Shown here piece by piece: positions 8,968 through 16,987 of a DNA stretch of 64,000 bases. Positions within the stretch are counted from its first letter, which is position 1, and each line of letters begins with the position of its first letter. Source of the DNA: Bombella apis (lineage in GTDB: Bacteria > Pseudomonadota > Alphaproteobacteria > Acetobacterales > Acetobacteraceae); assembly GCF_018221685.1 (NCBI RefSeq), contig NZ_JAGJTM010000004.1, positions 500,287 through 564,286 of the forward strand, read 5' to 3'. The notes beneath the pieces were generated by a model that was not told the origin of the DNA, ran no database searches, and saw only the letters and a list, made by a program, of their open reading frames with translations. The translations under genes and the position numbers were made by a program.

Positions 8968-8983
8968 GGGGAGATGGCCACCG

Positions 8984-9592
8984 ATGTTCGACCTGAGCTG
9001 GACAGAAATTGCCCTTCTGGCGATCGTGGCCCTCGTCTGCATCGGCCCCAAGGACCTTCCGGTAGCCATGCGGACCCTGTCCAGAGCCATAAAGGGCATC
9101 CGTCGGTTGGGGGCAGAGTTCCAGCAGCATATTGATGAGATGGTCAAGGAGGCGGATCTCAGCGAGGCGAGGGACCAGCTGCGGGAGATCAGGCAGTTCA
9201 GCCCACGGGAGCAGCTGCGCAGGGCCATTGACCCGGACCGCTCGCTGGACAGGCAGCTGGATGTTGGGCGGCAGGAAGGGATGCCCATGGCGCCACCACC
9301 GCCACCACCGCCCGCACCGGGCAGTGAGGAGTTGGGGGGCTCCCGGTCCCATGTTCCCCCCGCCCAGCCTCATAACGCCCGTATGCAGGCACAGGCAGAA
9401 GCGCTGGAGCGTGCCCCGGCCATCCTTCCTCCGACAACAGCCCTGCGGTTGATCGAGGAATCCCGTTACTGGCACCGTCCGGCATTTCTTCCGCCGGAGA
9501 TTGCCCTGCATAATGGTCGTCGTGCGGCCATCCTGACAGCAGCCCAGCCCTCTGAGAGCATGAAAGGAGAGCCGCAGCATGGTTCAGCCTGA
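8984..9592 (+). CDS. tatB: Twin-arginine translocase subunit TatB
   Basis: Component of the TatBC receptor that recognises twin-arginine signal peptides and exports folded proteins. The first residues, MFDLSWTEIALLAIVALVC, form the single membrane helix. E8 and the G21-P22 hinge match the residues that distinguish TatB, and an amphipathic helix follows (about 25-60). The remaining two thirds of the 202-residue protein are long and unusual for TatB: charged, with a run of seven prolines near residue 104-110 and an unstructured C-terminus. The gene overlaps tatC by 14 bases. With no tatA adjacent, TatA must be encoded elsewhere or this subunit must serve both roles; the E8 and FDLSW features favour TatB. 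Confidence 0.9.
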   Translation: MFDLSWTEIALLAIVALVCIGPKDLPVAMRTLSRAIKGIRRLGAEFQQHIDEMVKEADLSEARDQLREIRQFSPREQLRRAIDPDRSLDRQLDVGRQEGMPMAPPPPPPPAPGSEELGGSRSHVPPAQPHNARMQAQAEALERAPAILPPTTALRLIEESRYWHRPAFLPPEIALHNGRRAAILTAAQPSESMKGEPQHGSA

Positions 9593-10493
9593 GACATCCG
9601 GTGATACGGCACGGACACCCGCCCAGCAGGTGGAGCAGCCTGCTGGGGCGCCGGGAGACGGAACGGTGCCAGGGCAGGCGCAGGAGCGCAGCGTGGCCGG
9701 TGATACGCCCATGCCTCTGCTTGATCATCTGATGGAACTGCGGCGGCGGCTCATCTGGTCTCTGGCAACCTTTGTGGTGGCCTTTCTCGTCTGCTATCAT
9801 TTTTCCGGCGAGATATACCGGTTTCTGGCGGCGCCTCTGGCCAGCATCATGCGGCAGAAGGGCGAGCAGCCGCATCTCATCTATACCGCCCTGTACGAGG
9901 CTTTCTTCACCTATGTGCGTGTGGCCGTGTTCGGGGCGTTCTTCCTGTCTTTTCCCATGATGGCCATCCAGGCATGGATCTTCATTGCGCCGGGTCTGTA
10001 CCGCAATGAGAAGAAGGCGTTCGCCCCGTTCCTGATCGCCACGCCGCTGCTGTTTCTGGCCGGGGCGGCGCTGGCCTATTATCTGGTCTTTCCGTTTGCG
10101 TGGAAGTTCTTCCTGTCCTTCCAGCAGCTTGGTGGTGAGAACCAGATGGGGATTGAACTTCAGGCCCGCGTGTCGGAATATCTGAATCTGGTCACGAAGA
10201 TGATCATGGCCTTTGGCATCTGTTTCGAGCTGCCCGTGGTGCTGACCCTTCTGGTCCGGGCCGGACTGGTGGGTACGGCCCTGCTGCGGCGCATCCGCCG
10301 TTATGCCTATGTGGGTGCCTTCGCCATTGCGGCGGTCATCGCCCCGCCGGATGCCATCACCATGCTTGGGCTGGCCATACCGCTGGTCGGGCTGTACGAG
10401 GTGTCCATCCTTGCCGCCCGCATGGTCGAGCCGAAGCCGGTTACGGCCGATGACGATGATGAGGCCCTGCCCGAGCGTGGGGACGCCGCCTGA
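9579..10493 (+). CDS. tatC: Twin-arginine translocase subunit TatC
   Basis: Six-helix core receptor of the Tat system. After a roughly 45-residue hydrophilic N-terminal extension rich in Ala, Pro, Gly and Thr, the family begins with MPLLDHLMELRRRLIWSL, containing the conserved glutamate that contacts twin-arginine signals. FIAPGLYRNEKK follows helix 2-3, and the last helices include VIAPPDAITMLGLAIPL. The extension is longer than in E. coli TatC (304 residues here against about 258). The start ATG lies inside the tatB end, with GAAAGGAGA about 10 bases upstream, so tatB and tatC are translationally coupled. The C-terminus is acidic (DDDDEALPE). Confidence 0.95.
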   Translation: MVQPETSGDTARTPAQQVEQPAGAPGDGTVPGQAQERSVAGDTPMPLLDHLMELRRRLIWSLATFVVAFLVCYHFSGEIYRFLAAPLASIMRQKGEQPHLIYTALYEAFFTYVRVAVFGAFFLSFPMMAIQAWIFIAPGLYRNEKKAFAPFLIATPLLFLAGAALAYYLVFPFAWKFFLSFQQLGGENQMGIELQARVSEYLNLVTKMIMAFGICFELPVVLTLLVRAGLVGTALLRRIRRYAYVGAFAIAAVIAPPDAITMLGLAIPLVGLYEVSILAARMVEPKPVTADDDDEALPERGDAA

Positions 10494-10519
10494 AGGCGAC
10501 ATTTCCCCGGCAGGGGAAA
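10487..10519 (+). other. Two tandem hairpins at the tatC-serS junction
   Basis: A small hairpin, CGCC-TGAA-GGCG (10487-10498), uses the tatC stop codon as its loop. Three bases later a perfect 7-bp hairpin TTTCCCC-GGCA-GGGGAAA (10502-10519) follows. Neither has a T run, and a TGGTATAGA extended -10-like sequence (10521-10529) comes next, ahead of serS. They may protect or process the tat mRNA end, or limit read-through; the function is not shown. Confidence 0.45.
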
Positions 10520-10572
10520 CTGGTATAGACAGACCCTGACAGTTGTAGAGACCCAGCGGAGTATCCCGACCC

Positions 10573-11838
10573 ATGCATGACCTCAGAGCCCTACGTGCAG
10601 ACCCCGCCGCTTTTGATGCCGCCCTTGCCCGTCGTGGCCTGCCCGCCGTGGCTGAATCCCTCGTGAAGGAGGATGAGCAGCGCCGTGCCGCCCTGGCCGA
10701 GTTGCAGGAGGCACAGGGGCAGAGAAAAGGGCTGGCCAAGGAAATCGGACAGGCCAAGCGCAAAGGTGAGGATACGGCTGGGATTGAGGCTCGTGGTGCT
10801 GCCCTTCGGGACCAGATCGCCACTCTGGAAGCCCGTGCCAATGAGATACAGAAGCGTATCGATGATGTGCTCCAGCAGCTGCCGAATCAGCTGGATGCAA
10901 ACGTGCCTGATGGCCGGGATGAAAACGACAATGTGGTCGTGCATCAGCGGGGGGAGGTGCCGTCCTTCGCTTTCGAGGCGAAGCAGCATTTCGAGCTGGG
11001 CGAGGCTCTGGGCATGATGGACTTCCCCTCCGCGGGAAAAATTGCCGGGTCCCGCTTCGTGATGCTGCGGGGCGCCCTGGCCCGGCTGGAGCGGGCACTG
11101 GGGCAGTTCATGCTGGATACCCATACGGGTGAATTCGGTTATGAGGAAGTGACTGTCCCTCTGCTCGTCAATGATGCAGCCATGTATGGCACGGACAAGC
11201 TGCCGAAATTTGCCGAGGATTCCTTCCATACCGATGATGGCCGCTGGCTGATCCCGACCGGTGAAGTGCCGCTGACGGCTTCCGTCATGGGGGACATCCT
11301 GCCCGCCGAGAGCCTGCCACGCCGCATGACAACCCTTTCCACCTGTTTCCGGTCCGAGGCCGGGTCGGCAGGGCGGGACGTGCGGGGGATGCTCCGTCAG
11401 CATCAGTTTACCAAATGTGAGCTTGTGTCCGTCGTAGCACCGGAGGAGAGCGACGCGGAGCATGAGCGCATGACCCGTGCTGCCGAAACGGTGCTGGAAA
11501 GGCTGGGCCTGCCCTTCCGCCGGGTGCTTCTCTGTGCCGGGGATACGGGCTTTGGTGCGGCAAAGACGTACGATCTGGAAGCCTGGCTGCCGGGGCAGCA
11601 GGCATGGCGTGAGGTGTCGTCCTGCTCCAACACGAGGGACTTTCAGGCCCGCCGCATGAATGCCCGGATGCGCCGGGAGAAGACGACGGTTTTCGTCCAT
11701 ACCCTCAACGGCTCCGGCCTTGCTGTGGGCCGGGTCATGATCGCCCTGATGGAAGTCCACCAGCAGGAAGATGGCAGCATCAGGGTGCCGGAGGTTCTGC
11801 GCCACTACATGGGTGGTCTGGACGTCATCCGGGCCTGA
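10573..11838 (+). CDS. serS: Seryl-tRNA synthetase
   Basis: Class II synthetase charging tRNA(Ser) and tRNA(Sec). The 421-residue protein begins with the long N-terminal coiled-coil arm that grips the tRNA variable arm (about residues 25-105), followed by the catalytic core with TGEVPLTA, the motif 2 segment [20 protein letters not shown] and motif 3 as [17 protein letters not shown]. The Arg of FRSEAG and the serine-specific TGEVPL are in place. It closes the tat cluster after a 79-base gap that contains two hairpins. A 12-bp hairpin lies just after its stop. Confidence 0.96.
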   Translation: MHDLRALRADPAAFDAALARRGLPAVAESLVKEDEQRRAALAELQEAQGQRKGLAKEIGQAKRKGEDTAGIEARGAALRDQIATLEARANEIQKRIDDVLQQLPNQLDANVPDGRDENDNVVVHQRGEVPSFAFEAKQHFELGEALGMMDFPSAGKIAGSRFVMLRGALARLERALGQFMLDTHTGEFGYEEVTVPLLVNDAAMYGTDKLPKFAEDSFHTDDGRWLIPTGEVPLTASVMGDILPAESLPRRMTTLSTCFRSEAGSAGRDVRGMLRQHQFTKCELVSVVAPEESDAEHERMTRAAETVLERLGLPFRRVLLCAGDTGFGAAKTYDLEAWLPGQQAWREVSSCSNTRDFQARRMNARMRREKTTVFVHTLNGSGLAVGRVMIALMEVHQQEDGSIRVPEVLRHYMGGLDVIRA

Positions 11839-11851
11839 AAAAGCAGGAGGG

Positions 11852-11881
11852 ATCATCCGTATCGGCTGGGATATGGATGAT
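11852..11881 (+). terminator. Strong hairpin after serS (terminator-like, no T run)
   Basis: A 12-bp stem, ATCATCCGTATC (11852-11863) with GATATGGATGAT (11870-11881), has one G-T wobble and a 6-base loop, 14 bases after the serS stop. It lacks the downstream T run of a classical intrinsic terminator, so it could act with Rho or as an mRNA-end stabiliser. Confidence 0.45.
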
Positions 11882-12033
11882 TGCCTGATGGTGCTTGAGG
11901 CCTGAAAAATATTTCCATTGAGTCATGAGCCTGCTTGCTGGTCAGTGGCGGGGGGCCTGTGATAGATGTCGTGGACTTGATCATGTGCAGGCGGCATGGA
12001 CGCTCTGGCATATTTTGTTTTTCAGGATAACTC

Positions 12034-13140
12034 ATGACACTGCTTCGTTTTCTGGGATGTGCCTTTGCTGTGGGTACATTGGCCCTGTCTGCCTGCTCAT
12101 CATCTATCGGGCCACACAACATGCGGCGCGACCGGCTGGATTATGAGAAGGAGATGAGTCGGCAGCAGAATCAGGAGATGCTCTTCAACATCGTGCAGCT
12201 CCGCTATTCCCTGTCACCTACATTGATCGAACCGACACAGATCATCTCGGCCTATACGGCAGAGACGAATACCAGTGCGAACATCAGCGGTACGCCCTGG
12301 ATTCAGGGTGCCGGGGGAACACTGGGCGGCTCGCTGGGCTATTCCTATAGTGACAGCCCGACGGTGACGTATCAGCCGGTTTCCGGGATGCAGTTCTCGG
12401 TCAACATCCTGCGGCCCATCTCACCGCAGACGCTTCTGCCGCTGATTTCCAGCGGTCTGCCGGTCGATACGCTGTTGCAGATGACGATGCAGTCCATCGG
12501 TCCAGCCAGCAACACGACCAGCACGATTGCCGGGACGGAAGGCAAGGAAGCTTCCATCCGTTTCACCTATCTGCTGCGGGCACTGCGGAAACTCCAGGCA
12601 GGCAATGCGCTGAGTATCCGGAGCATTGCGCCGACACCGGCAACCAAGACGCAACCCGCTCAGCCAGAACGGACCTTCATCCTGCTGCCCCACAGCAGTG
12701 CGCCGGAGATTACCGAGCTTCAGGGGCAGGTGCGGCAGGCTCTCCAGTTGCCACCGGGTTGTGAACAGGCCGAGGTCATCTACGGCCGTACGGCGGATCA
12801 TCCGGGCCAGGTGGCGATGGTGACACGTTCCATGCTGTCGATCTGGGAAGACGTTGCGAGCACGATGGAAGTGCCGAAAAAGATGGTGGACAAGGGGATC
12901 ACGGCTCCGTCCGTGGTCCGTGGTCCGAACGAACCGCAGCCGGCCATCATCATTCATTGCAGTCCGGAAAAACCCAGCAACGAGCAGGCTTATACCTCCG
13001 TCGAGTATGAGGGATCATGGTACTGGATTGCCAAGGATGATCTGGCCAGCAAGCTGGCTTTTTCGATGCTCCAGTTCATTCATGCCATTGCAGAGACAGC
13101 TTCTGCCAAAGGGGCCATGGTCACCATTCCCAGCCGCTGA
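12034..13140 (+). CDS. Lipoprotein of unknown function
   Basis: A 368-residue protein with a clear lipoprotein signal: a hydrophobic N-terminus ending LALSAC, with the acylated cysteine at C21. The mature region starts with MRRDRLDYEKEMSRQQNQEMLFNIVQLRYSLSP-like sequence (residues 30-62), a pattern I recognise from widespread uncharacterised lipoproteins of Gram-negative bacteria in which an RxDYN segment is followed by NIV-LRY. The middle has Ser/Thr/Gly-rich beta-prone segments (about 70-190) and the C-terminus resembles a small alpha/beta domain. No enzyme motif is visible. It is a single-gene unit, with 195 bases upstream and a strong terminator downstream. It probably sits in the outer membrane facing the periplasm; the function is unknown. 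Confidence 0.75.
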   Translation: MTLLRFLGCAFAVGTLALSACSSSIGPHNMRRDRLDYEKEMSRQQNQEMLFNIVQLRYSLSPTLIEPTQIISAYTAETNTSANISGTPWIQGAGGTLGGSLGYSYSDSPTVTYQPVSGMQFSVNILRPISPQTLLPLISSGLPVDTLLQMTMQSIGPASNTTSTIAGTEGKEASIRFTYLLRALRKLQAGNALSIRSIAPTPATKTQPAQPERTFILLPHSSAPEITELQGQVRQALQLPPGCEQAEVIYGRTADHPGQVAMVTRSMLSIWEDVASTMEVPKKMVDKGITAPSVVRGPNEPQPAIIIHCSPEKPSNEQAYTSVEYEGSWYWIAKDDLASKLAFSMLQFIHAIAETASAKGAMVTIPSR

Positions 13141-13165
13141 GGCTGACTGGCTGACCTGAAACAGG

Positions 13166-13201
13166 AACGGGCGTGCCTTGTGAAAGGCCCGCCCGTTTTT
13201 T
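13166..13201 (+). terminator. Rho-independent terminator after the lipoprotein gene
   Basis: A 14-bp stem, AACGGGCGTGCCTT (13166-13179) with AAGGCCCGCCCGTT (13184-13197), has one mismatch, a GTGA loop and a T run to 13201. It separates the convergent lipoprotein and helicase genes. Confidence 0.9.
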
Positions 13202-13209
13202 GTGGTGGA

Positions 13210-15696
13210 TTATTCCTTCCTGCGCCGTTTGTGTGGTTTTTTCTTCTCGAAGCCTCCAGCCTTGCCTCGTGGCCCTTTGGGCCGACCATGGTTTTCCTGG
13301 CGCCCGGGAGGGCCAGTCCGGCGGCCCTGATGACGGCGGGAGGATTCACGCATCCGGCTCTGGGTGCGGAGAACCTGTTCGATCCATTCATCAAGAATGG
13401 CGGCATTGCGTTCGGCAACGATGAGTTCCGGATAGTTCTCTGGGAAGCGCATGGCCAGCCACCGCCATGTGACAAGGCGACGATGGCGTTTCTCGGCCCG
13501 TTCCAGCTCTTCCCGCCCGGCCGTGGCCGCAGCGGGGAGGCGGCCCGTGCCGGGGGGGAAGATGCGCTGCCCACGGGCATGGAGGGCGGCCCATTCCACA
13601 AGGCGGGGGATGCCGTTGTCCCGTGTGTTGATCGGGCACATGGCGTAGGTCCAGCGGGTGGAGAGGTCCAGCCCGTCCACGCCTTCCAGTGCGGCGGCAA
13701 TTTCCAGAGCCTGCTCCATGTCGGCCAGACGGTAATTTGGGTCATCAGGGCGGAGGACGGCCCGCTTGATGCGGGTCAGCACGCCGTAAAGGCTGTCTGA
13801 TCCCATTTCCTGCGCAACGGCCTGCACGATGTCCGCATCGGGCTGGACGAGGGGGCGGAGTTCCAGCGTGGGTTCCGGCGGAGCGTCCAGCATCTGGCGG
13901 ATGAAGCTGGGGCGGCCTGCCCCTTCCAGCACGCAGACCAGCCCTTCCTCATGCTTGCCGAAACGGCCTGCCCGTCCACCGATCTGTTTGACTTCCTGCG
14001 AGACAAGGTTGCGTGTCTGCCGTCCGTCATATTTGCGCAGCGTGCTGAACACCACCCGGCGGATGGAGAGGTTGAGGCCCATGCCGATGGCATCCGTCGC
14101 GATGAGGATGTCCGCTTCACCCCGGTTGAAGCGGGCGGCCTCGGCCCGGCGGACTTCCGGGCTTAGGGCACCATAGATGACGGCGACCCGGCGGTTATGG
14201 GCCATCAGTTCGGCACGGAGGTCCAGCACGTCCCGGCGGGAAAAGGCGATGAGGGCATCACCGGCCCGCAGGTCCGTCAGGGCCAGTGTTCCGGCGGGGC
14301 GGAGCGGGCTTTTGCGCTCCAGATGGATCTCATCCACCGGGTCATTGCAGAGTTCGGCAATGCGCTTGACGAGCGGGATGCAGTCCGCCGCTCCGAGGAT
14401 GAAGACGTGCCGTGCCGGAACGCCCATGATGGCGGCCGTCCACGCCGCTCCCCGGTCCGGGTCGCTGAGCATCTGGGCTTCATCAATGATGGCTACGTCA
14501 ACAGGGTTGCTGAAGGGGCACATCTCCACCGTGGCGGCCAGATGGCGGGCCGTGGGGTCGATGATGCGCTCTTCTCCGGTTGTCAGTGAGGCCGGAACAC
14601 CCCGGCTGAGCATGGCTTCCCGGAATTCATGGGCCAGCAGCCGCAGGGGGGCGAGGGCCAGACCGCTCTCTGCCTGGGAGAGGGCCTCCAGTGCCGTGTG
14701 GGACTTGCCGGAATTGGTCGGGCCGGTCACCAGCGTGATGCGGCGTTTCAGCGCACGGGCAGTGCGGAAATGGGCGGCGAAGCGGTCCAGTGCGGCGACA
14801 CGGGCGATGGCCGCATTGCCCTTGCGGGCCTGCGGGCTGTCATCATAGCCGTCACTCTCCTTCTGGCCCGTGCCACGTCGCCAGCTGTTGAGCAGGGGGC
14901 GGCATTTTTTCAGCTCTGCCGGGTCGAAATGGAAAATCTCCAGCCCGTCCGGCTGCATGTCCCGCTTGGCGACGGGGATGCGGTTCTCGGCGATCCAGCG
15001 CAGGGCCTCCCGGCGGGAGCAGTGCAGCAGGGATGGAACCTTCTCGAAGCCGACAAGGGTGGCTTCCCAGTCCCTGATCTTCTGGAGTTCCCGTGCCCGG
15101 CGGGCTTCGGCCCTGGCCCGGATATCTTCCTGCTCCCGTGCCCGGCGTTCCTCCTCAAGGATCATCTCATCCTCGAAGCCAAGGTCCACGCCACCAAAGG
15201 CCCGGGCGATGCTGTGGGAGAGCCGTTCAATCTGCGTGCCGGAGAGGAAGGTGCCGACATCGGCAAAGTCCGCCCGCATGTCGTCCAGCACCCGCAGGGG
15301 GGTGTCTGCCATGTCCCGCCAGCGTTCTTCCAGCACGCTTTCCAGCACGGCGTTCTGGCCGTTCTCGTCAATCAGCGGATCGCTGATGCGTTCGGCCGCC
15401 AGAAGGACATCGGCCTTGCGGACCCAGACATCTCCGTTGCGATGGGCACGGTTCATCATGCCACTGGCCCAGCTGCGGCGGCGGACCTGGCAGAGCGCAT
15501 GGAGCAGCTCGGCCTCGTTGATCTCCGTCTTGTCGGCTCCCAGCCGGCGGGCGACCTGCCGCAGGAGGGCGGCCCGTTCCCGTGGGGTGATGGCCAGGTG
15601 CGCCCCAAAGGCAGATTCAGCCTGTTCGAGGGCACGTTCTGCCGGGGAGGCGGGGGTGAAGGAGGAGGGATCGTGGGGCTGGGAACTGTCTGTCAT
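13210..15696 (-). CDS. SUV3-like DEAD/H RNA helicase
   Basis: Superfamily 2 helicase related to mitochondrial Suv3, the degradosome helicase. Numbered from the ATG at 15696, Walker A is GPTNSGKS (325-332), Walker B is DEAQ (405-408), and motif VI is recognisable as QIGGRAGRFG. Between them ATDAIGMGLNLSIRRVVF matches the Suv3 family. About 320 residues of uncertain fold precede the helicase core, including a charged, probably coiled-coil stretch (EEERRAREQEDIRARAEARR). The C-terminus is a basic, Arg/Gly/Lys-rich tail likely to bind RNA. The frame extends to an ATG at 15747; I prefer 15696 because MTDSSQP looks like a natural start, though neither candidate has a good ribosome binding site. It probably acts in RNA turnover; substrates are unknown. 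Confidence 0.85.
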   Translation of the reverse strand: MTDSSQPHDPSSFTPASPAERALEQAESAFGAHLAITPRERAALLRQVARRLGADKTEINEAELLHALCQVRRRSWASGMMNRAHRNGDVWVRKADVLLAAERISDPLIDENGQNAVLESVLEERWRDMADTPLRVLDDMRADFADVGTFLSGTQIERLSHSIARAFGGVDLGFEDEMILEEERRAREQEDIRARAEARRARELQKIRDWEATLVGFEKVPSLLHCSRREALRWIAENRIPVAKRDMQPDGLEIFHFDPAELKKCRPLLNSWRRGTGQKESDGYDDSPQARKGNAAIARVAALDRFAAHFRTARALKRRITLVTGPTNSGKSHTALEALSQAESGLALAPLRLLAHEFREAMLSRGVPASLTTGEERIIDPTARHLAATVEMCPFSNPVDVAIIDEAQMLSDPDRGAAWTAAIMGVPARHVFILGAADCIPLVKRIAELCNDPVDEIHLERKSPLRPAGTLALTDLRAGDALIAFSRRDVLDLRAELMAHNRRVAVIYGALSPEVRRAEAARFNRGEADILIATDAIGMGLNLSIRRVVFSTLRKYDGRQTRNLVSQEVKQIGGRAGRFGKHEEGLVCVLEGAGRPSFIRQMLDAPPEPTLELRPLVQPDADIVQAVAQEMGSDSLYGVLTRIKRAVLRPDDPNYRLADMEQALEIAAALEGVDGLDLSTRWTYAMCPINTRDNGIPRLVEWAALHARGQRIFPPGTGRLPAAATAGREELERAEKRHRRLVTWRWLAMRFPENYPELIVAERNAAILDEWIEQVLRTQSRMRESSRRHQGRRTGPPGRQENHGRPKGPRGKAGGFEKKKPHKRRRKE

Positions 15697-15784
15697 GCAG
15701 GTGTTTTCAGGAGGGCAGGGCCGGGAAGTCAAGAGAAAAGGGGGCATGGCGTCCCGTTTCTGGTGACAATCGGGTAAAAGAAAG

Positions 15785-15802
15785 GCATGTTGTCGAACAT
15801 GC
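15785..15802. promoter_or_regulatory. Perfect 7-bp palindrome between helicase and fpr
   Basis: GCATGTT-GTCG-AACATGC (15785-15802) is a perfect inverted repeat in the divergent helicase/fpr intergenic region, about 40 bases upstream of the fpr -35. A smaller CCCGG-TCT-CCGGG repeat follows at 15814-15826. It could be an operator for either gene or a hairpin in the helicase leader. Confidence 0.4.
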
Positions 15803-15841
15803 TGGTCGGTGCCCCCGGTCTCCGGGTGGTGCCGTGCCCTG

Positions 15842-15870
15842 TTGACTGAACATGATGTGATTTTTGCATT
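15842..15870 (+). promoter_or_regulatory. Candidate promoter for fpr
   Basis: TTGACT (15842-15847), five of six matches to the -35 consensus, is followed after 17 bases by TGCATT (15865-15870), a weaker -10. The fpr ATG is 20 bases further on. Confidence 0.4.
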
Positions 15871-15890
15871 TCTGGAGATGACGACGGATC

Positions 15891-16784
15891 ATGAGCACGC
15901 CTTACCCCGCTGAATCCGCCCCCACACCCGTGATTGATGAGCCGTTGACCGGCCTTGTCCCCTTTGAAGGGCATGAGGGCCAGTATCGCCTTGTCGAACC
16001 GACCAAGGAATATGGTCACCTCTATCCGGCCAAGGTCCAGCAGGTCCATCACTGGACGAACCGCCTTTTCAGCTTTACAACGACTCGTGACCCTGGCCTG
16101 CGTTTCTCCAACGGCCAGTTTGCGATGATTGGCATCGAGGTGGAGGGCAAGCCGCTGCTGCGTGCCTATTCTCTTGCTTCCGCCAACTATGAGGACCAGA
16201 TGGAGTTCCTCTCCATTGCCGTGGAGAATGGCCCGCTGACCTCCCGCCTGCGTCACGTCAAGGTGGGTGACACGGTGCTGATCGGCCGCAAGCCGGTGGG
16301 GACCCTGCTGCTGGACAACCTGAAGCCGGGCCGCAATCTGTATTTCCTCTCCACCGGGACAGGTCTTGCGCCGTTCCTGAGCCTCATCAAGGACCCGGAC
16401 GCCTATGACCGTTATGAGAACGTGATTCTCACCCATACGGTGCGTGAGCGTGGCGAGCTGGCCTATCGTGATTACATCACGAACATCCTGCCCAAACATG
16501 AGTTCCTTGGTGAGGATGTGGCCGCCAAGCTGAAATATTATCCGGCTGTCACCCGTGAGGAGTTCCCCGTGCAGGAGCGCATCACGGCCCTGATCAATAA
16601 CGGGCGCATCTTCCGTGACCTGAACATTGACGAGCTGGACCCCGAGCATGACCGCGTGATGATCTGCGGGTCCCCGGAGATGCTGGCCGATACCCAGAAG
16701 CTGCTGGAAGAGCGTGGCTTTGAGGAAGGCAACATGAGCCGTCAGGGCTCCTATGTGGTCGAAAAGGCTTTTGCCGAGCGGTAA
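15891..16784 (+). CDS. fpr: Ferredoxin-NADP(+) reductase
   Basis: FAD enzyme exchanging electrons between NADPH and ferredoxin or flavodoxin, with a role in redox balance and Fe-S or oxidative-stress metabolism. The 297-residue protein has the FAD-binding RAYSLAS (RxYS motif), the GTGLAPFLSLI NADP-binding loop, ICGSPEML, and the bacterial-type C-terminal VEKAF. An extra N-terminal segment of about 35 residues precedes the conserved core, which then reads YPAKVQQVHHWT. It is divergent from the helicase gene and has its own candidate promoter. The gene stands alone; glutathione reductase follows after a 203-base structured gap. Confidence 0.93.
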   Translation: MSTPYPAESAPTPVIDEPLTGLVPFEGHEGQYRLVEPTKEYGHLYPAKVQQVHHWTNRLFSFTTTRDPGLRFSNGQFAMIGIEVEGKPLLRAYSLASANYEDQMEFLSIAVENGPLTSRLRHVKVGDTVLIGRKPVGTLLLDNLKPGRNLYFLSTGTGLAPFLSLIKDPDAYDRYENVILTHTVRERGELAYRDYITNILPKHEFLGEDVAAKLKYYPAVTREEFPVQERITALINNGRIFRDLNIDELDPEHDRVMICGSPEMLADTQKLLEERGFEEGNMSRQGSYVVEKAFAER

Positions 16785-16987
16785 AGGCGAGGCTGTAAAA
16801 TCAGCGGACCCGTAAGCGGGCAGGTTCGAGCGGGTATGAGTAGGCGATGTGTGGCGGGGCCCCTCACGCATCGGTGAAGCCCCTCGGGCCTGCCCGTTCT
16901 GCTATCTGGTGGAAACGGGTCATGCAGGTGTGGCGATAATCAGGGCCTGTTTCCCCTGGCTGAAGGGGGAGAGGTGGGAGGAACGTT
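16785..16987. other. Structured intergenic region between fpr and gor
   Basis: No gene is seen in these 203 bases. Complementary segments CGGGCAGG (16817-16824) and CCTGCCCG (16889-16896) could close a branched structure about 80 bases long containing further short stems such as CCCG-TAAG-CGGG (16809-16820). This may be a leader of gor, the 3' end of fpr, or a small RNA. No known riboswitch or RNA family was recognised. Confidence 0.3.

Noticed and set aside
16817..16896. tRNA-like segment with GGTTCGAGC
   Set aside because: The T-arm-like sequence lacks a matching acceptor stem, D-arm and anticodon stem, so no tRNA is supported.
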